DNA of 32,638 nucleotides from Candidatus Roizmanbacteria bacterium (GCA_902200405.1 CABIKN020000078.1:1-32638), one strand, 5' to 3'. Counted from the first letter of the stretch, positions 6,856 through 14,400 are shown. Numbers and translations are program-made. Notes: a model not told the origin generated them from the sequence alone.

Positions 6856-8538
6856 TTAAGATTTAACCTTTTTGTATATTCTTATAACCGGGTGATCAAA
6901 TACCGTCCATGTTTCTTCCGCTTGCTCGTCATTAAACACTAGACATTTATCGGTCGAGGGTAAACAAATTTTAGGAAAAGAATTAAATTCCGCGACTTTC
7001 TCAAACCCTAACTTTCCAGAAAACAAATTTTCATAATATTGATTAAGTAAAGGATATTTCTCTTTTGGATGATTTGCAAAAATTCTTCTTGATGGTAAAA
7101 AAATATAATTAGCTTTTGCTAAATGTTCTTTTAATTCTTGTTGTAATTTAGGATTTTCATCTAAATTATAAAAGTTGAAAGAAATAACTTTATAAACTTT
7201 ATGAACTTTATAACTTGGAACTTCTAGTGGAATATCCACCACATTAGCTGTTTCTGATAAAACATATGAATTTTCCCGAATATTTTTATAGATCCAATCA
7301 GAGGCCTGAAAGCGGACATCGGGATTTTGATAAACCTGAAGATAACTTATTCCAGGAATTATTAGCAATAATGTCATTCCCGCGAAGGCGGGAATCCAGA
7401 ACTTTCGGTTTAGTCGCAGAATAATATTTTGTAAAAATAAAATTGCAAATACACTTATTATTGGAAATACAGGCGCCATAAAACGGCTCCATTTAGCATA
7501 AATTATTGCGCTAGGAATAAAATATATTAAGAAAGCAAAGCGTAGAAGATTGATTTTTTTATCTTTCAAACTTAAACTAATAAATCCTAAAGTTCCCAAA
7601 ATAAAAACTGGCCAACCTAAAGCATATGGAAATATTTTTTCAAATTGAAAATAAAACGGTTCAGTATTAAAAAATTGTCTCGTGTAGAAAACTAAAGATT
7701 TTCCAAGGGCAACATCAGATTCATAATTCATTGAACTAATAAAATCTTTAAAATTTATGAAATTGTGGGGTGAAAATAACATCATAAAAATTATTGTCAA
7801 CATTCCAAATTTAACTAGATTTTTATATCTATCCCACGATCGTAGACTAGATAATATAATAATTAACGGAATAATAATAAATATTATTGAGGAAACTTTC
7901 GTAGCTACTGCCAATCCTGAAATCAAAGCCAACCATACAACCGGGTCGGTTGTACGGCGTTCTAATAATCGCATTGAAAGATAAATAATTAAGCTATAGA
8001 ACAACATCAATAACGACTCGGTCGTCCCGAAATGTGCAAACTGAATTGCATAAGGAGAAAGAGTAAAAATCAAAACACAAAGTGCAAAACCAAGTGTAAA
8101 GTTAAAAGTTTTAAACTTTGAATTTGTTTTTGAGTTTTGATTTTTGATATTTGATATAAGCTCTATTATCTTAACCAAAACAAAAACATTCATTATAGAA
8201 GCAATTGCTGATATTATTCTCAAGCTCGTCACCGCTTCTTCAAAACTAATAATAAAACTTCCAAAGTTTTTAACACCTTTGAATATCCAAATTAACAGAT
8301 AACTTAAATAAAGTGGAAATTGGCCATAAGCAAAGAAGTGGGGATTAAAGCAATCAGCCAGTAGGCGGATTGAAAATTCGCAGTTCAATTGCTGAACTGC
8401 AACTACCATATTTCTCTCATCCGGATGCATTGGATAGGGAAGACCCCAGCCAATATTTATAAATCTGGAATATATTAATAAACCGATAATCAAAAACCAA
8501 ATTATAAACAAAATAACTTTGCCGTTGATTTTTTCCAT
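6856..8538 (-). CDS. GT-C membrane glycosyltransferase (ArnT/PMT-like)
   Basis: 560-aa multi-spanning protein with about ten or more hydrophobic segments and a C-terminal soluble part (about 400-560). After the first helix comes a short loop with MHPDERNM, the acidic DE pair typical of GT39/ArnT-like enzymes that use polyprenyl-phosphate sugars on the outer membrane face. Donor and acceptor are unknown. The start is taken at 8538, because an extension to 8568 would overlap the divergent rpsF start. At about residues 380-389 the peptide WIPAFAGMT is a translated half of the REP-like palindrome found at 6789, lying between two hydrophobic segments, so the insertion seems tolerated. Confidence 0.82.
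   Translation of the reverse strand: MEKINGKVILFIIWFLIIGLLIYSRFINIGWGLPYPMHPDERNMVVAVQQLNCEFSIRLLADCFNPHFFAYGQFPLYLSYLLIWIFKGVKNFGSFIISFEEAVTSLRIISAIASIMNVFVLVKIIELISNIKNQNSKTNSKFKTFNFTLGFALCVLIFTLSPYAIQFAHFGTTESLLMLFYSLIIYLSMRLLERRTTDPVVWLALISGLAVATKVSSIIFIIIPLIIILSSLRSWDRYKNLVKFGMLTIIFMMLFSPHNFINFKDFISSMNYESDVALGKSLVFYTRQFFNTEPFYFQFEKIFPYALGWPVFILGTLGFISLSLKDKKINLLRFAFLIYFIPSAIIYAKWSRFMAPVFPIISVFAILFLQNIILRLNRKFWIPAFAGMTLLLIIPGISYLQVYQNPDVRFQASDWIYKNIRENSYVLSETANVVDIPLEVPSYKVHKVYKVISFNFYNLDENPKLQQELKEHLAKANYIFLPSRRIFANHPKEKYPLLNQYYENLFSGKLGFEKVAEFNSFPKICLPSTDKCLVFNDEQAEETWTVFDHPVIRIYKKVKS
7372..7400. repeat. REP-like half palindrome inside the glycosyltransferase gene
   Basis: TGTCATTCCCGCGAAGGCGG followed by GAATCCAGA. 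One base differs from the left half of the element at 6789. In frame, encoding WIPAFAGMT on the minus strand. Confidence 0.8.
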
Positions 8539-8551
8539 ATTAATTAGTATT

Positions 8552-8557
8552 ATTGTA
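8552..8557 (-). promoter_or_regulatory. -10 box of the GT-C glycosyltransferase gene
   Basis: TACAAT on the minus strand, 13 nt before the ATG at 8538, in the short divergent spacer with rpsF. Confidence 0.35.
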
Positions 8558-8568
8558 CAGATAAACAT

Positions 8569-8829
8569 ATGAAATATGAACTAACTTTCCTCATAAAAGA
8601 AGAGGCTCAGGTAAAAATAATTAAAGATCTAATTGAATCTTATAAAGGTGAAGTTACTAAAGAAGATAGATGGGGGGAAAAGACTTTAGCTTACTCTATT
8701 AAGAAAAATCGCACAGCCTTATTTTATAACTTTCAGTTTGAAGTAAATAAAAAAAGTGTTTTAGAGCTAAAAAATAAACTTAATCTTAACGAAAAAATTT
8801 TAAGGTATTTGTTATTAGTCCGAGAGTAA
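8569..8829 (+). CDS. rpsF: 30S ribosomal protein bS6
   Basis: 86 aa. Starts MKYELTFLIKEE and has the S6 ferredoxin-like fold pattern with WGEKTLAYSIKKNRTALFYNFQFEV (about residues 44-68), ending LRYLLLVRE. S6 pairs with S18 on the central domain of 16S rRNA. It lacks the acidic C-terminal tail of E. coli S6. First gene of the conserved rpsF-ssb-rpsR group, 5 bp before ssb. Confidence 0.95.
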   Translation: MKYELTFLIKEEAQVKIIKDLIESYKGEVTKEDRWGEKTLAYSIKKNRTALFYNFQFEVNKKSVLELKNKLNLNEKILRYLLLVRE

Positions 8830-8834
8830 AGAAT

Positions 8835-9293
8835 ATGTCGAGCCGATCATTAAACCGAATTGTTTTAATTGGCAATCTCACTAGAGATCCTGAGTTAAAG
8901 TATACGCCAACAGGAACTGCAGTATGTACTTTTAGCATTGCCACTAATCGGAGCTGGACATCAAGTGACGGCCAAGCTAAAGAAGAAGTTCAATATCATA
9001 GAGTGGTAGCTTGGCAAAAGTTGGCTGAGCTCTGCGGAAAATTATTAAATAAAGGTCGAAAGGTTTTTGCAGAAGGTAGAATGACCTATCGAACTTTTAC
9101 AGGAAAAGATGGAATTTTAAGAACAATTGCAGAAATTGTCCTTGATGACTTTATTGTTTTTGGAGAGGGAAGAGGAGAAAAAAAGTTGGAGACGACAGTA
9201 TTAAAGAGTGAGGAATTACCAACCAAGCATGAAGAAGTAAAGTCGGAAACATCTAAAGAAGAAACTGTTAATCCCGATGATATTCCTTTTTAA
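8835..9293 (+). CDS. ssb: Single-stranded DNA-binding protein
   Basis: 152-aa SSB. The OB-fold domain (about 1-110) begins RSLNRIVLIGNLTRDPELKY and contains TNRSW and HRVVAWQKLAELC. An acidic, disordered linker follows, and the C-terminus ends DDIPF, the peptide that recruits replication and repair partners. Placement between rpsF and rpsR is the usual bacterial order. Only 5 bp separate it from rpsF, so it is probably co-transcribed. Confidence 0.96.
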   Translation: MSSRSLNRIVLIGNLTRDPELKYTPTGTAVCTFSIATNRSWTSSDGQAKEEVQYHRVVAWQKLAELCGKLLNKGRKVFAEGRMTYRTFTGKDGILRTIAEIVLDDFIVFGEGRGEKKLETTVLKSEELPTKHEEVKSETSKEETVNPDDIPF

Positions 9294-9319
9294 GGAAAAT
9301 TAAAAATTAAAAAATTACA

Positions 9320-9529
9320 ATGAATAAATGTTTTTTTTGTCAGTTTAAGGCAGTCCCTAGTTTTAAGGAAGTTGATAATTTACAGAAATTTATTACTCCT
9401 AGAAAAAAAATTTTGAATCGAGAAAAAACTAATGTTTGTGCTAAACACCAGAGAATTTTAACTAAGGAATTAAAATATGCCCGTTATCTAGCTCTTCTTC
9501 CCTATGTCTCGTATCAGGGTTTGCGTTGA
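9320..9529 (+). CDS. rpsR: 30S ribosomal protein bS18
   Basis: 69 aa. Carries the S18 core FITPRKKILNREKTNVC...HQRILTKELKYARYLALLPY. Cysteines at 4, 7 and 40 with His43 make a CxxC...CxxH set that could bind zinc, as in zinc-type S18 proteins. Partner of S6. Last gene of the rpsF-ssb-rpsR group; the spacer to ssb is a short AAAATTAAAA-type repeat. Confidence 0.95.
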   Translation: MNKCFFCQFKAVPSFKEVDNLQKFITPRKKILNREKTNVCAKHQRILTKELKYARYLALLPYVSYQGLR

Positions 9530-9543
9530 ACATTTTTTCTTCA

Positions 9544-9549
9544 TATAAT
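9544..9549 (+). promoter_or_regulatory. -10 box of the barrel-sandwich-like gene
   Basis: TATAAT, ending 8 nt before the ATG at 9558; leaderless pattern. Confidence 0.5.
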
Positions 9550-9557
9550 GAATTGTT

Positions 9558-10271
9558 ATGCTAATAACTATTTTAATATCTGTTTCTGATCATTGTTTGT
9601 TGAAGGAAGGACAAACAGTAGATTTTGACACGCCTTTTTTGCAAAAAAAAACTGAGGAAGAAGTAAGTATCTCAATTGCTAAAAATTTAAATGTCTCTCC
9701 TCAAAAAATTTTTCATTATCTAAAAAAATTTGTTGGTGAAACTATTGAAAAAAATGAAACAATAGCGATCAGCAAAGGTATTTTTACTACAAAAAAAATT
9801 GTTTCAAAATATTCGGGTCTGATCAAGGAGATCAACCATGCGGACGGTACAATTACAATACTAAGCAAAGAGGAAACCGAAAATACTATCAATTCATACT
9901 TTAGAGGTAAGGTAAGCAAGATTAAAAAAAATGAACTTTCTATTGAAGTAAGTAAAGGTGAAGAATATCCAGGAAAAAATATTAACCAAAATTTTGGTGG
10001 CAAAACGTTTTATTTAGATGAAAATCTTGATTTTAATTCAGAGAACCTTTTTAATAGTATTGTTATTTGTGAGAATATAAGTTCTTACTATATAGCGAAG
10101 GCAGAAGCGCTTGGTTGTCAGGGTTTTTTAAGTTTATCTAAGTTAAATGAAGAGCAGGGAACACCTTTTGCTCAATTAAAAAATATTGATGATTACAAAA
10201 AAATTGCTAAAACAAAATTTACCTATTGCACTATACTTAGTAATTCAAGTAACATTTATTTTTATCAATGA
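9558..10271 (+). CDS. Hypothetical protein, possible barrel-sandwich-hybrid fold
   Basis: 237 aa, function unknown. Residues 16-105 contain two lipoyl-like half motifs, LLKEGQTVDFDTPFL and VGETIEKNETIAISKGIF, followed by SKYSGLIKEINHADGTITIL, as in barrel-sandwich hybrid domains (biotinyl/lipoyl-like, RnfC or RpoC insert type). No lysine in the modified-lysine context is visible, so it is unlikely to be a biotin or lipoate carrier. The C-terminal half (about 140-237) has a segment SSYYIAKAEALGCQGFLSL. No signal peptide. Its TGA stop overlaps the ATG of the S41 protease gene (ATGA), so translation of the two is probably coupled and their roles linked. Confidence 0.6.
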   Translation: MLITILISVSDHCLLKEGQTVDFDTPFLQKKTEEEVSISIAKNLNVSPQKIFHYLKKFVGETIEKNETIAISKGIFTTKKIVSKYSGLIKEINHADGTITILSKEETENTINSYFRGKVSKIKKNELSIEVSKGEEYPGKNINQNFGGKTFYLDENLDFNSENLFNSIVICENISSYYIAKAEALGCQGFLSLSKLNEEQGTPFAQLKNIDDYKKIAKTKFTYCTILSNSSNIYFYQ

Positions 10272-11470
10272 AAAATAATAAACTAACTAACATTCTTTTA
10301 GTTTTATCTTTTATCGTTCTTATCTTTGGGAGTGGCTATAAAATAGGGGAATATAAAAGTCGTTTTCTTCCACTACGAACTACAACCTCCCCACTACAAC
10401 CTAATATAAACTTCGACCTTTTTTGGGAAACATGGACCAAGCTACAAGAAAGATATGTTGATCAAAAAAAATTAGACCCAAAAAAAATGTATTTGGGTGC
10501 TATAAAAGGTATGGTCGCATCTATTGAAGATCCTTATACATTTTTTTTAACTCCTGATGAGAATAAACAGACCAAAGATGATCTGGGTGGAAAATTTGAA
10601 GGGATCGGAGCCCAGCTTGGGTTAAAAGATAGTAGGATTATTATAATTTCTCCATTAAAAAAATCTCCTGCAGAAACAGCTGGTGTCAGGTCAGGTGACT
10701 TTATTAATAAAGTTGATGGCGCTTCAACAAATAGCTGGACTCTATCTCAAGCCGTTTCTAAAATTCGTGGACCAAAAAATACCAAAGTTAAACTAACAAT
10801 TGAAAGAAATGGTAAAGAAATTGATATAACCATTACAAGACAGCAAATAATCGTTTCATCTGTTGAGCTAAGTTATGATAAAAAAATCGCCATTCTTAAA
10901 ATAAATCAATTTGGTGATAATACAAATGATGAGTGGAATGCATCCGCTTCCGAAATAAGTCGTAAATGGTCAAATAAACAGGTAATAGGATTAGTATTGG
11001 ACTTAAGGGACAATCCTGGTGGATATTTAGATGGTTCCGTCTACATTGCGTCAGAATTTTTAAATATCGGAAAACTCGTTGTTAAACAAGAGGCAACTTT
11101 GTATAGCGATAAAGAATATCGAGTATCGAGAATTGGTATTCTTAAAGACATCCCGGTTGTGGTTTTGATAAACAAAGGCTCTGCCTCAGCTTCCGAGATT
11201 TTAGCAGGTGCCCTTCGCGACCACAAACGAGCACAACTTGTTGGAGAAAAAAGTTTTGGTAAAGGATCAGTCCAGGAAGCCCTTGATCTTAAAGAAGGAG
11301 CAGGTCTACATGTAACAGTCGCTAAATGGGTTTTACCAAACGGCGATTGGATCAATGGTAAAGGTATTGAGCCAAAGATTATTGTTGTAAATGAAATAAA
11401 GGAAGGTAATACAATTACCAAAGAAGTTGATAAGCAATTAAACAAAGCTATTGAGCTTTTATTAAAATAA
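10268..11470 (+). CDS. ctpA: S41 family carboxy-terminal processing protease
   Basis: 400-aa periplasmic-type serine protease. One N-terminal membrane anchor (about residues 7-27), then the N-terminal helical part, a PDZ domain (about 90-185, with FEGIGAQLG and SPAETAGVRSGD), and the S41 catalytic core. The catalytic serine lies in KGSASASEILAG (about 304) and the lysine in SFGKGSVQ (about 331), together with LDLRDNPGG. It removes or degrades C-termini of exported proteins; substrates unknown. The start codon overlaps the stop of the preceding gene. Confidence 0.93.
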   Translation: MKNNKLTNILLVLSFIVLIFGSGYKIGEYKSRFLPLRTTTSPLQPNINFDLFWETWTKLQERYVDQKKLDPKKMYLGAIKGMVASIEDPYTFFLTPDENKQTKDDLGGKFEGIGAQLGLKDSRIIIISPLKKSPAETAGVRSGDFINKVDGASTNSWTLSQAVSKIRGPKNTKVKLTIERNGKEIDITITRQQIIVSSVELSYDKKIAILKINQFGDNTNDEWNASASEISRKWSNKQVIGLVLDLRDNPGGYLDGSVYIASEFLNIGKLVVKQEATLYSDKEYRVSRIGILKDIPVVVLINKGSASASEILAGALRDHKRAQLVGEKSFGKGSVQEALDLKEGAGLHVTVAKWVLPNGDWINGKGIEPKIIVVNEIKEGNTITKEVDKQLNKAIELLLK

Positions 11471-11565
11471 TTTTTAAAAATCTCGCTTTTAATCTTTAAT
11501 CTACTTAGAATGAATGATAAAATGTCTTTCAGTAATAATTTATTCTTACAGCAATCTAAATATAT

Positions 11566-11593
11566 ACTTTTGTAGGTTATAAACGGTAGACAA
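11566..11593 (+). promoter_or_regulatory. Conserved 28-bp upstream box (copy A)
   Basis: Begins ACTTTTGTAGGTTATAAA and ends CGGTAGACAA; 27 of 28 positions match the box at 653-680 (minus). It holds the -35 hexamer TAGACA at 11587-11592. The sequence diverges immediately outside it. Confidence 0.7.
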
Positions 11594-11614
11594 AAATATA
11601 CTACTGTGTAATAT
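11587..11614 (+). promoter_or_regulatory. Predicted promoter of TrpR-like copy 2
   Basis: -35 TAGACA, 16-bp spacer, -10 TAATAT preceded by TGTG. The -10 is the centre of the palindrome, so a bound repressor would block it. Confidence 0.5.
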
Positions 11615-11627
11615 TACGAAGTAGTAT
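11598..11627 (+). promoter_or_regulatory. Operator palindrome upstream of TrpR-like copy 2
   Basis: 30-bp near-palindrome with arms ATACTACT / AGTAGTAT and centre GTAATATTAC. It covers the -10 box and the first two bases of the start codon. A matching palindrome follows the gene at 12072-12099. Confidence 0.65.
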
Positions 11628-12063
11628 GATAAGAATCTCTTACTTTAAAATAAATGAGCGAGATTATGAAAAAATATTTTCTATTTTTTATAAGATTTTA
11701 GGCGAATCACAAAATAAAAAGGAATTCAGCAAAATTTTGTTTGATCTCTTAACTCCAGCTGAACGAATTATGCTTATAAAACGTATAGCTGTAATGTATT
11801 TACTACTAAAAGATATTAACTATTTAACTATTTGCGAAGTTTTAAAAGTTTCGAATGGTACCGTAAGCAAATATAAACTATTAATGGAAGACAGTAAGGG
11901 AATCGTTCCTGTCCTAAACAAGATGATAAAAATTGAAAAAGTGTGGTTATTTTTTGAAGAAATATTCAGTCATATTTTTCACCCAGGTAAGATTGGCATA
12001 AACTGGAAAGATGCTTGGAAGATTAGAATGGACTTAGAACGCAAAAAAGAAAAAGGAATGTAA
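11626..12063 (+). CDS. TrpR/YerC-like transcriptional regulator (copy 2)
   Basis: 145-aa Trp-repressor superfamily protein, paralogue of the one at 108-551. LLTPAERIMLIKRIAVMYLLL (about residues 41-61) is followed by the helix-turn-helix with recognition segment VSNGTVSKY (about 75-83), which differs from SSRATVAKF in copy 1. The same extended C-terminal tail is present (FFEEIFSHIF, NWKDAWKIRMDLERKK). No ligand pocket can be read from the sequence. The start codon overlaps the upstream palindrome and there is no Shine-Dalgarno sequence. It lies 155 bp after the protease gene with its own promoter. Probably an autorepressor; other targets unknown. Confidence 0.85.
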   Translation: MIRISYFKINERDYEKIFSIFYKILGESQNKKEFSKILFDLLTPAERIMLIKRIAVMYLLLKDINYLTICEVLKVSNGTVSKYKLLMEDSKGIVPVLNKMIKIEKVWLFFEEIFSHIFHPGKIGINWKDAWKIRMDLERKKEKGM

Positions 12064-12071
12064 ATTTCATT

Positions 12072-12099
12072 CACTACTCCGTAATATTAGAGAGTAGTG
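12072..12099 (+). promoter_or_regulatory. Operator-like palindrome downstream of TrpR-like copy 2
   Basis: 28-bp near-palindrome (12 of 14 arm positions pair): CACTACTC...GAGTAGTG around a TAATATTA centre. It starts 8 bp after the stop codon and shares arms and centre with the upstream site. No U-run follows, so it is not a typical terminator. Confidence 0.6.
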
Positions 12100-12151
12100 T
12101 TTATCTCAAAGGATTTTTACTACGGCATACTTAACTTTCTTAACTTTTTGA

Positions 12152-12157
12152 TATAAT
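12152..12157 (+). promoter_or_regulatory. -10 box of hisS
   Basis: TATAAT, ending 7 nt before the ATG; leaderless pattern. Confidence 0.55.
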
Positions 12158-12164
12158 TCAGATT

Positions 12165-13379
12165 ATGGATAAAAAAATTACACCACAGACGTTGAAAGGC
12201 TTTCGGGATTTTTTGCCTATCGAGGCAATGAAACGTCAGTATGCGGTTAATATCATTAGAAAAACGTTTGAACTTTACGGCTTTGAACCGCTTGAAACAC
12301 CTGCAATCGAATATCTTGAGGTTTTTACTGGAAATATTGGCGAAGACGAAAAACTTTTTTATAAATTTGAGGACACTGGCGGACGAAAAGTTGCCCTGCG
12401 CTATGATCAAACAGTTCCAACCTGCAGGTTAATCGCTCAATACCCTGACAAAATAACCATGCCTTTCAAGAGGTACCAAATTCAAACTGTCTGGAGAGCC
12501 GAAAAACCTCAAAAAGGCAGATATAGAGAATTTTTGCAGTGTGATGCTGATATTTTTGGCGTGGATGATAGAGCATCAGACGGGGAGACAATCGCTCTAA
12601 CAATCGAGATCTTTAAAAATTTAGGCTTCAAAAAACCAATCGCTATTATTAATGATCGGGCTTTATATAAAGATATACCATATAAAGCTATCGTCGCCAT
12701 AGATAAATTAGAAAAAATCGGTGAAGAGGGTGTAATTGCAGAGTTAATTAGAAAGGATTATTCTCCTGATGATGCAAAAAAATTACTTAAACAAGTATCT
12801 TCGTCCCAACCAAATGAAGATCTCAAAAGAATTTTTAAATTTTTAGACGATTATGGAATGAAGGAAAATTATCAATTTAAGCCAACCTTAGCTCGTTCTT
12901 TTTCCTACTCAACAGGAACTATCTGGGAAATAGTCGCAGAGGGTTTTGATAGTGGATCGCTCGCCGGTTGCGAAAGGTTTGATAGTCTGGTTTCTAGATT
13001 TGGCAACCAAAATATCCCAGCGGTCGGTTTTGCCGTTGGGTTTGATCGGACAGTTCTTGCTATGGAAGAATTGGGACTTTTTCCAGATATAAAAACAGCT
13101 TCGAAGGTTCTTGTTACGGTTTTTGAAAAAGATCTACTCGATAAGTCACAGAAGCTAACTCAAATCTTAAGAAAAAATAAAATAAATACCGATCTTTACA
13201 GTGATCCAAATATTAAACTTGATAAACAACTAAAATACGCCAATAAGAAAGGAATTCCTTTTGTGATTATTATTGGACCGGAGGAAGTCAGCAAAAACGT
13301 TATAAAACTAAAGGATATGAGGACAGGAGAACAAGAAGAATTAACAGTTGAAGAATTGGTAAAACAGTTTAATATTTAA
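12165..13379 (+). CDS. hisS: Histidyl-tRNA synthetase (diverged HisA/HisB motifs)
   Basis: 404-aa class II synthetase. Motif 1 (GFEPLETPAIEYLEVF), motif 2 (VWRAEKPQKGRYREFLQCDADI, quoted in parts: VWRAEKPQKGRYREF) and motif 3 (PAVGFAVGFDRTVLAME) are clear, and the C-terminal anticodon-binding domain is present (about 310-404). The two histidine-pocket signatures are unusual: RGLDYYTG is replaced by RSFSYSTG and GGGRYD by GCERFD. The arginine and the first tyrosine are kept. It is more likely a lineage variant of HisRS than the paralogue HisZ, because motif 2 and the anticodon domain are intact. First gene of a long plus-strand block. Confidence 0.88.
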   Translation: MDKKITPQTLKGFRDFLPIEAMKRQYAVNIIRKTFELYGFEPLETPAIEYLEVFTGNIGEDEKLFYKFEDTGGRKVALRYDQTVPTCRLIAQYPDKITMPFKRYQIQTVWRAEKPQKGRYREFLQCDADIFGVDDRASDGETIALTIEIFKNLGFKKPIAIINDRALYKDIPYKAIVAIDKLEKIGEEGVIAELIRKDYSPDDAKKLLKQVSSSQPNEDLKRIFKFLDDYGMKENYQFKPTLARSFSYSTGTIWEIVAEGFDSGSLAGCERFDSLVSRFGNQNIPAVGFAVGFDRTVLAMEELGLFPDIKTASKVLVTVFEKDLLDKSQKLTQILRKNKINTDLYSDPNIKLDKQLKYANKKGIPFVIIIGPEEVSKNVIKLKDMRTGEQEELTVEELVKQFNI

Positions 13380-13391
13380 CTGTCTATATTT

Positions 13392-14081
13392 ATGCTTATA
13401 AACCCTAACGTCGCCATCATCGAGGCTTTACCCGGCGTTGGTGGAGACGAATCTAAGCTCTGGATGGAAGAATTACTGGCCTCCTATCTACTTTTTGCCC
13501 AAAAAAAAGGGTTTAAATTTTCTAATCTGGATGAAAAAACGATCAAGATAGATGGAAGCGGTGCATTTAATTTATTTAAAAATGAAACTGGCGTCCATAG
13601 AGTTCAGCGAATTCCTGATACTGAAAGAAAGGGAAGGATCCACACATCTACTTGCATTATCGTTGTTTTACCGCAAATTATTCAGTCCGATGTCAGAGTC
13701 AATCCAAATGAACTTGATTGGCAGTTTTATAGATCCGGTGGGCACGGCGGACAAAATGTTAATAAGGTCTCAACCGCTGTCCGCTTAACCCATCGTCCAA
13801 CCGGAATCGTCGTTACGGCCAGCCGGGAAAGATTTCAGGAAGCCAATCGAAAAATCGCTTTGGATCTTTTAAACGCAAAACTTTATCAACTTGAAGAAGA
13901 AAAGAAAAAAGGAATGAGACATTCGTATGTTACAAATGTTGGAATAGGGGATCGGGCTGAAAAAATCCGAACTTATAATTTTCCCCAGAACCGACTGACT
14001 GACCACCGGATCAATAAAAGCTTTCATAATCTTGAAGATATTATTGATGAGGGTAAATGGGATAAGGTCTTTGCCTTTTAA
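13392..14081 (+). CDS. prfA: Short peptide chain release factor 1, lacking domain 1
   Basis: 229 aa against about 360 for normal RF1. The protein starts directly in domain 2 (NPNVAIIEALPGVGGDESKLWMEE, quoted in part: LPGVGGDESKLW), keeps the codon-recognition loop as PDT in VQRIPDTERKGR (the RF1-type PxT, for UAA/UAG), the GGQ loop in SGGHGGQNVNKVSTAVRLTH (about 118-137), and the C-terminal part with NFPQNRLTDHRI. The N-terminal domain that contacts the factor-binding site is absent and no other frame upstream encodes it, because hisS ends 12 bp before. It is not PrfH-like, since the codon-recognition domain is retained. No Shine-Dalgarno sequence. Confidence 0.88.
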   Translation: MLINPNVAIIEALPGVGGDESKLWMEELLASYLLFAQKKGFKFSNLDEKTIKIDGSGAFNLFKNETGVHRVQRIPDTERKGRIHTSTCIIVVLPQIIQSDVRVNPNELDWQFYRSGGHGGQNVNKVSTAVRLTHRPTGIVVTASRERFQEANRKIALDLLNAKLYQLEEEKKKGMRHSYVTNVGIGDRAEKIRTYNFPQNRLTDHRINKSFHNLEDIIDEGKWDKVFAF

Positions 14082-14088
14082 AATTTTA

Positions 14089-14097
14089 TGCTATAAT
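14089..14097 (+). promoter_or_regulatory. Extended -10 of rpmE
   Basis: TGCTATAAT, ending 9 nt before the ATG. Confidence 0.55.
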
Positions 14098-14106
14098 TAA
14101 AATCCT

Positions 14107-14400
14107 ATGAAAGCAAAAATACATCCAGAATACTATTCCGACGCTCAAGCCGTTTGCGCTTGTGGTAATACTTTTACGACTGGATCAACTAAAAAAGCCA
14201 TCACAGTTGAAGCCTGTTATAAATGTCATCCATTTTATACTGGAGAACATAAATTTTTAGATAGAAAGGGTCGAGTCGATTCATTCCAGAAAAAAATCGC
14301 CTTCGCAGTAAAATATAAAAGCACCAACGTTGGTAAAAAAGAAAAGGGCAACAAAGAAGAAAAGAACGTTAAATCATTGCGTGAACTTTTGGGGGAATAA
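14107..14400 (+). CDS. rpmE: 50S ribosomal protein bL31 (zinc-binding type)
   Basis: 97 aa. Cysteines at 17, 19, 37 and 40 (VCACGNTF and [10 protein letters not shown]) form the zinc site of C+ type L31. The core [14 protein letters not shown] is intact. A basic Lys/Glu-rich C-terminal extension (about 70-97) makes it longer than the usual 66-80 residues. It is placed right after prfA, an order common in bacteria. Confidence 0.95.
   Translation: MKAKIHPEYYSDAQAVCACGNTFTTGSTKKAITVEACYKCHPFYTGEHKFLDRKGRVDSFQKKIAFAVKYKSTNVGKKEKGNKEEKNVKSLRELLGE

Noticed and set aside
10269-10271. Recoded UGA (glycine, as in some candidate phyla)
   Set aside because: TGA ends several genes here (SufT-like, 9558 gene, GT4) at natural C-termini, and no in-frame TGA interrupts a conserved protein.
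12072-12099. Rho-independent terminator after the second TrpR-like gene
   Set aside because: The stem is AT-rich in its centre, has no U-run behind it, and repeats the upstream operator sequence.
12165-13379. HisZ (ATP phosphoribosyltransferase regulatory subunit)
   Set aside because: Motif 2 arginine region and the C-terminal anticodon-binding domain are intact, and no histidine biosynthesis genes are near.
13380-13395. prfA as a frameshifted or truncated pseudogene
   Set aside because: hisS ends 12 bp upstream, leaving no room for a lost domain 1, and the remaining frame is intact with all functional motifs.
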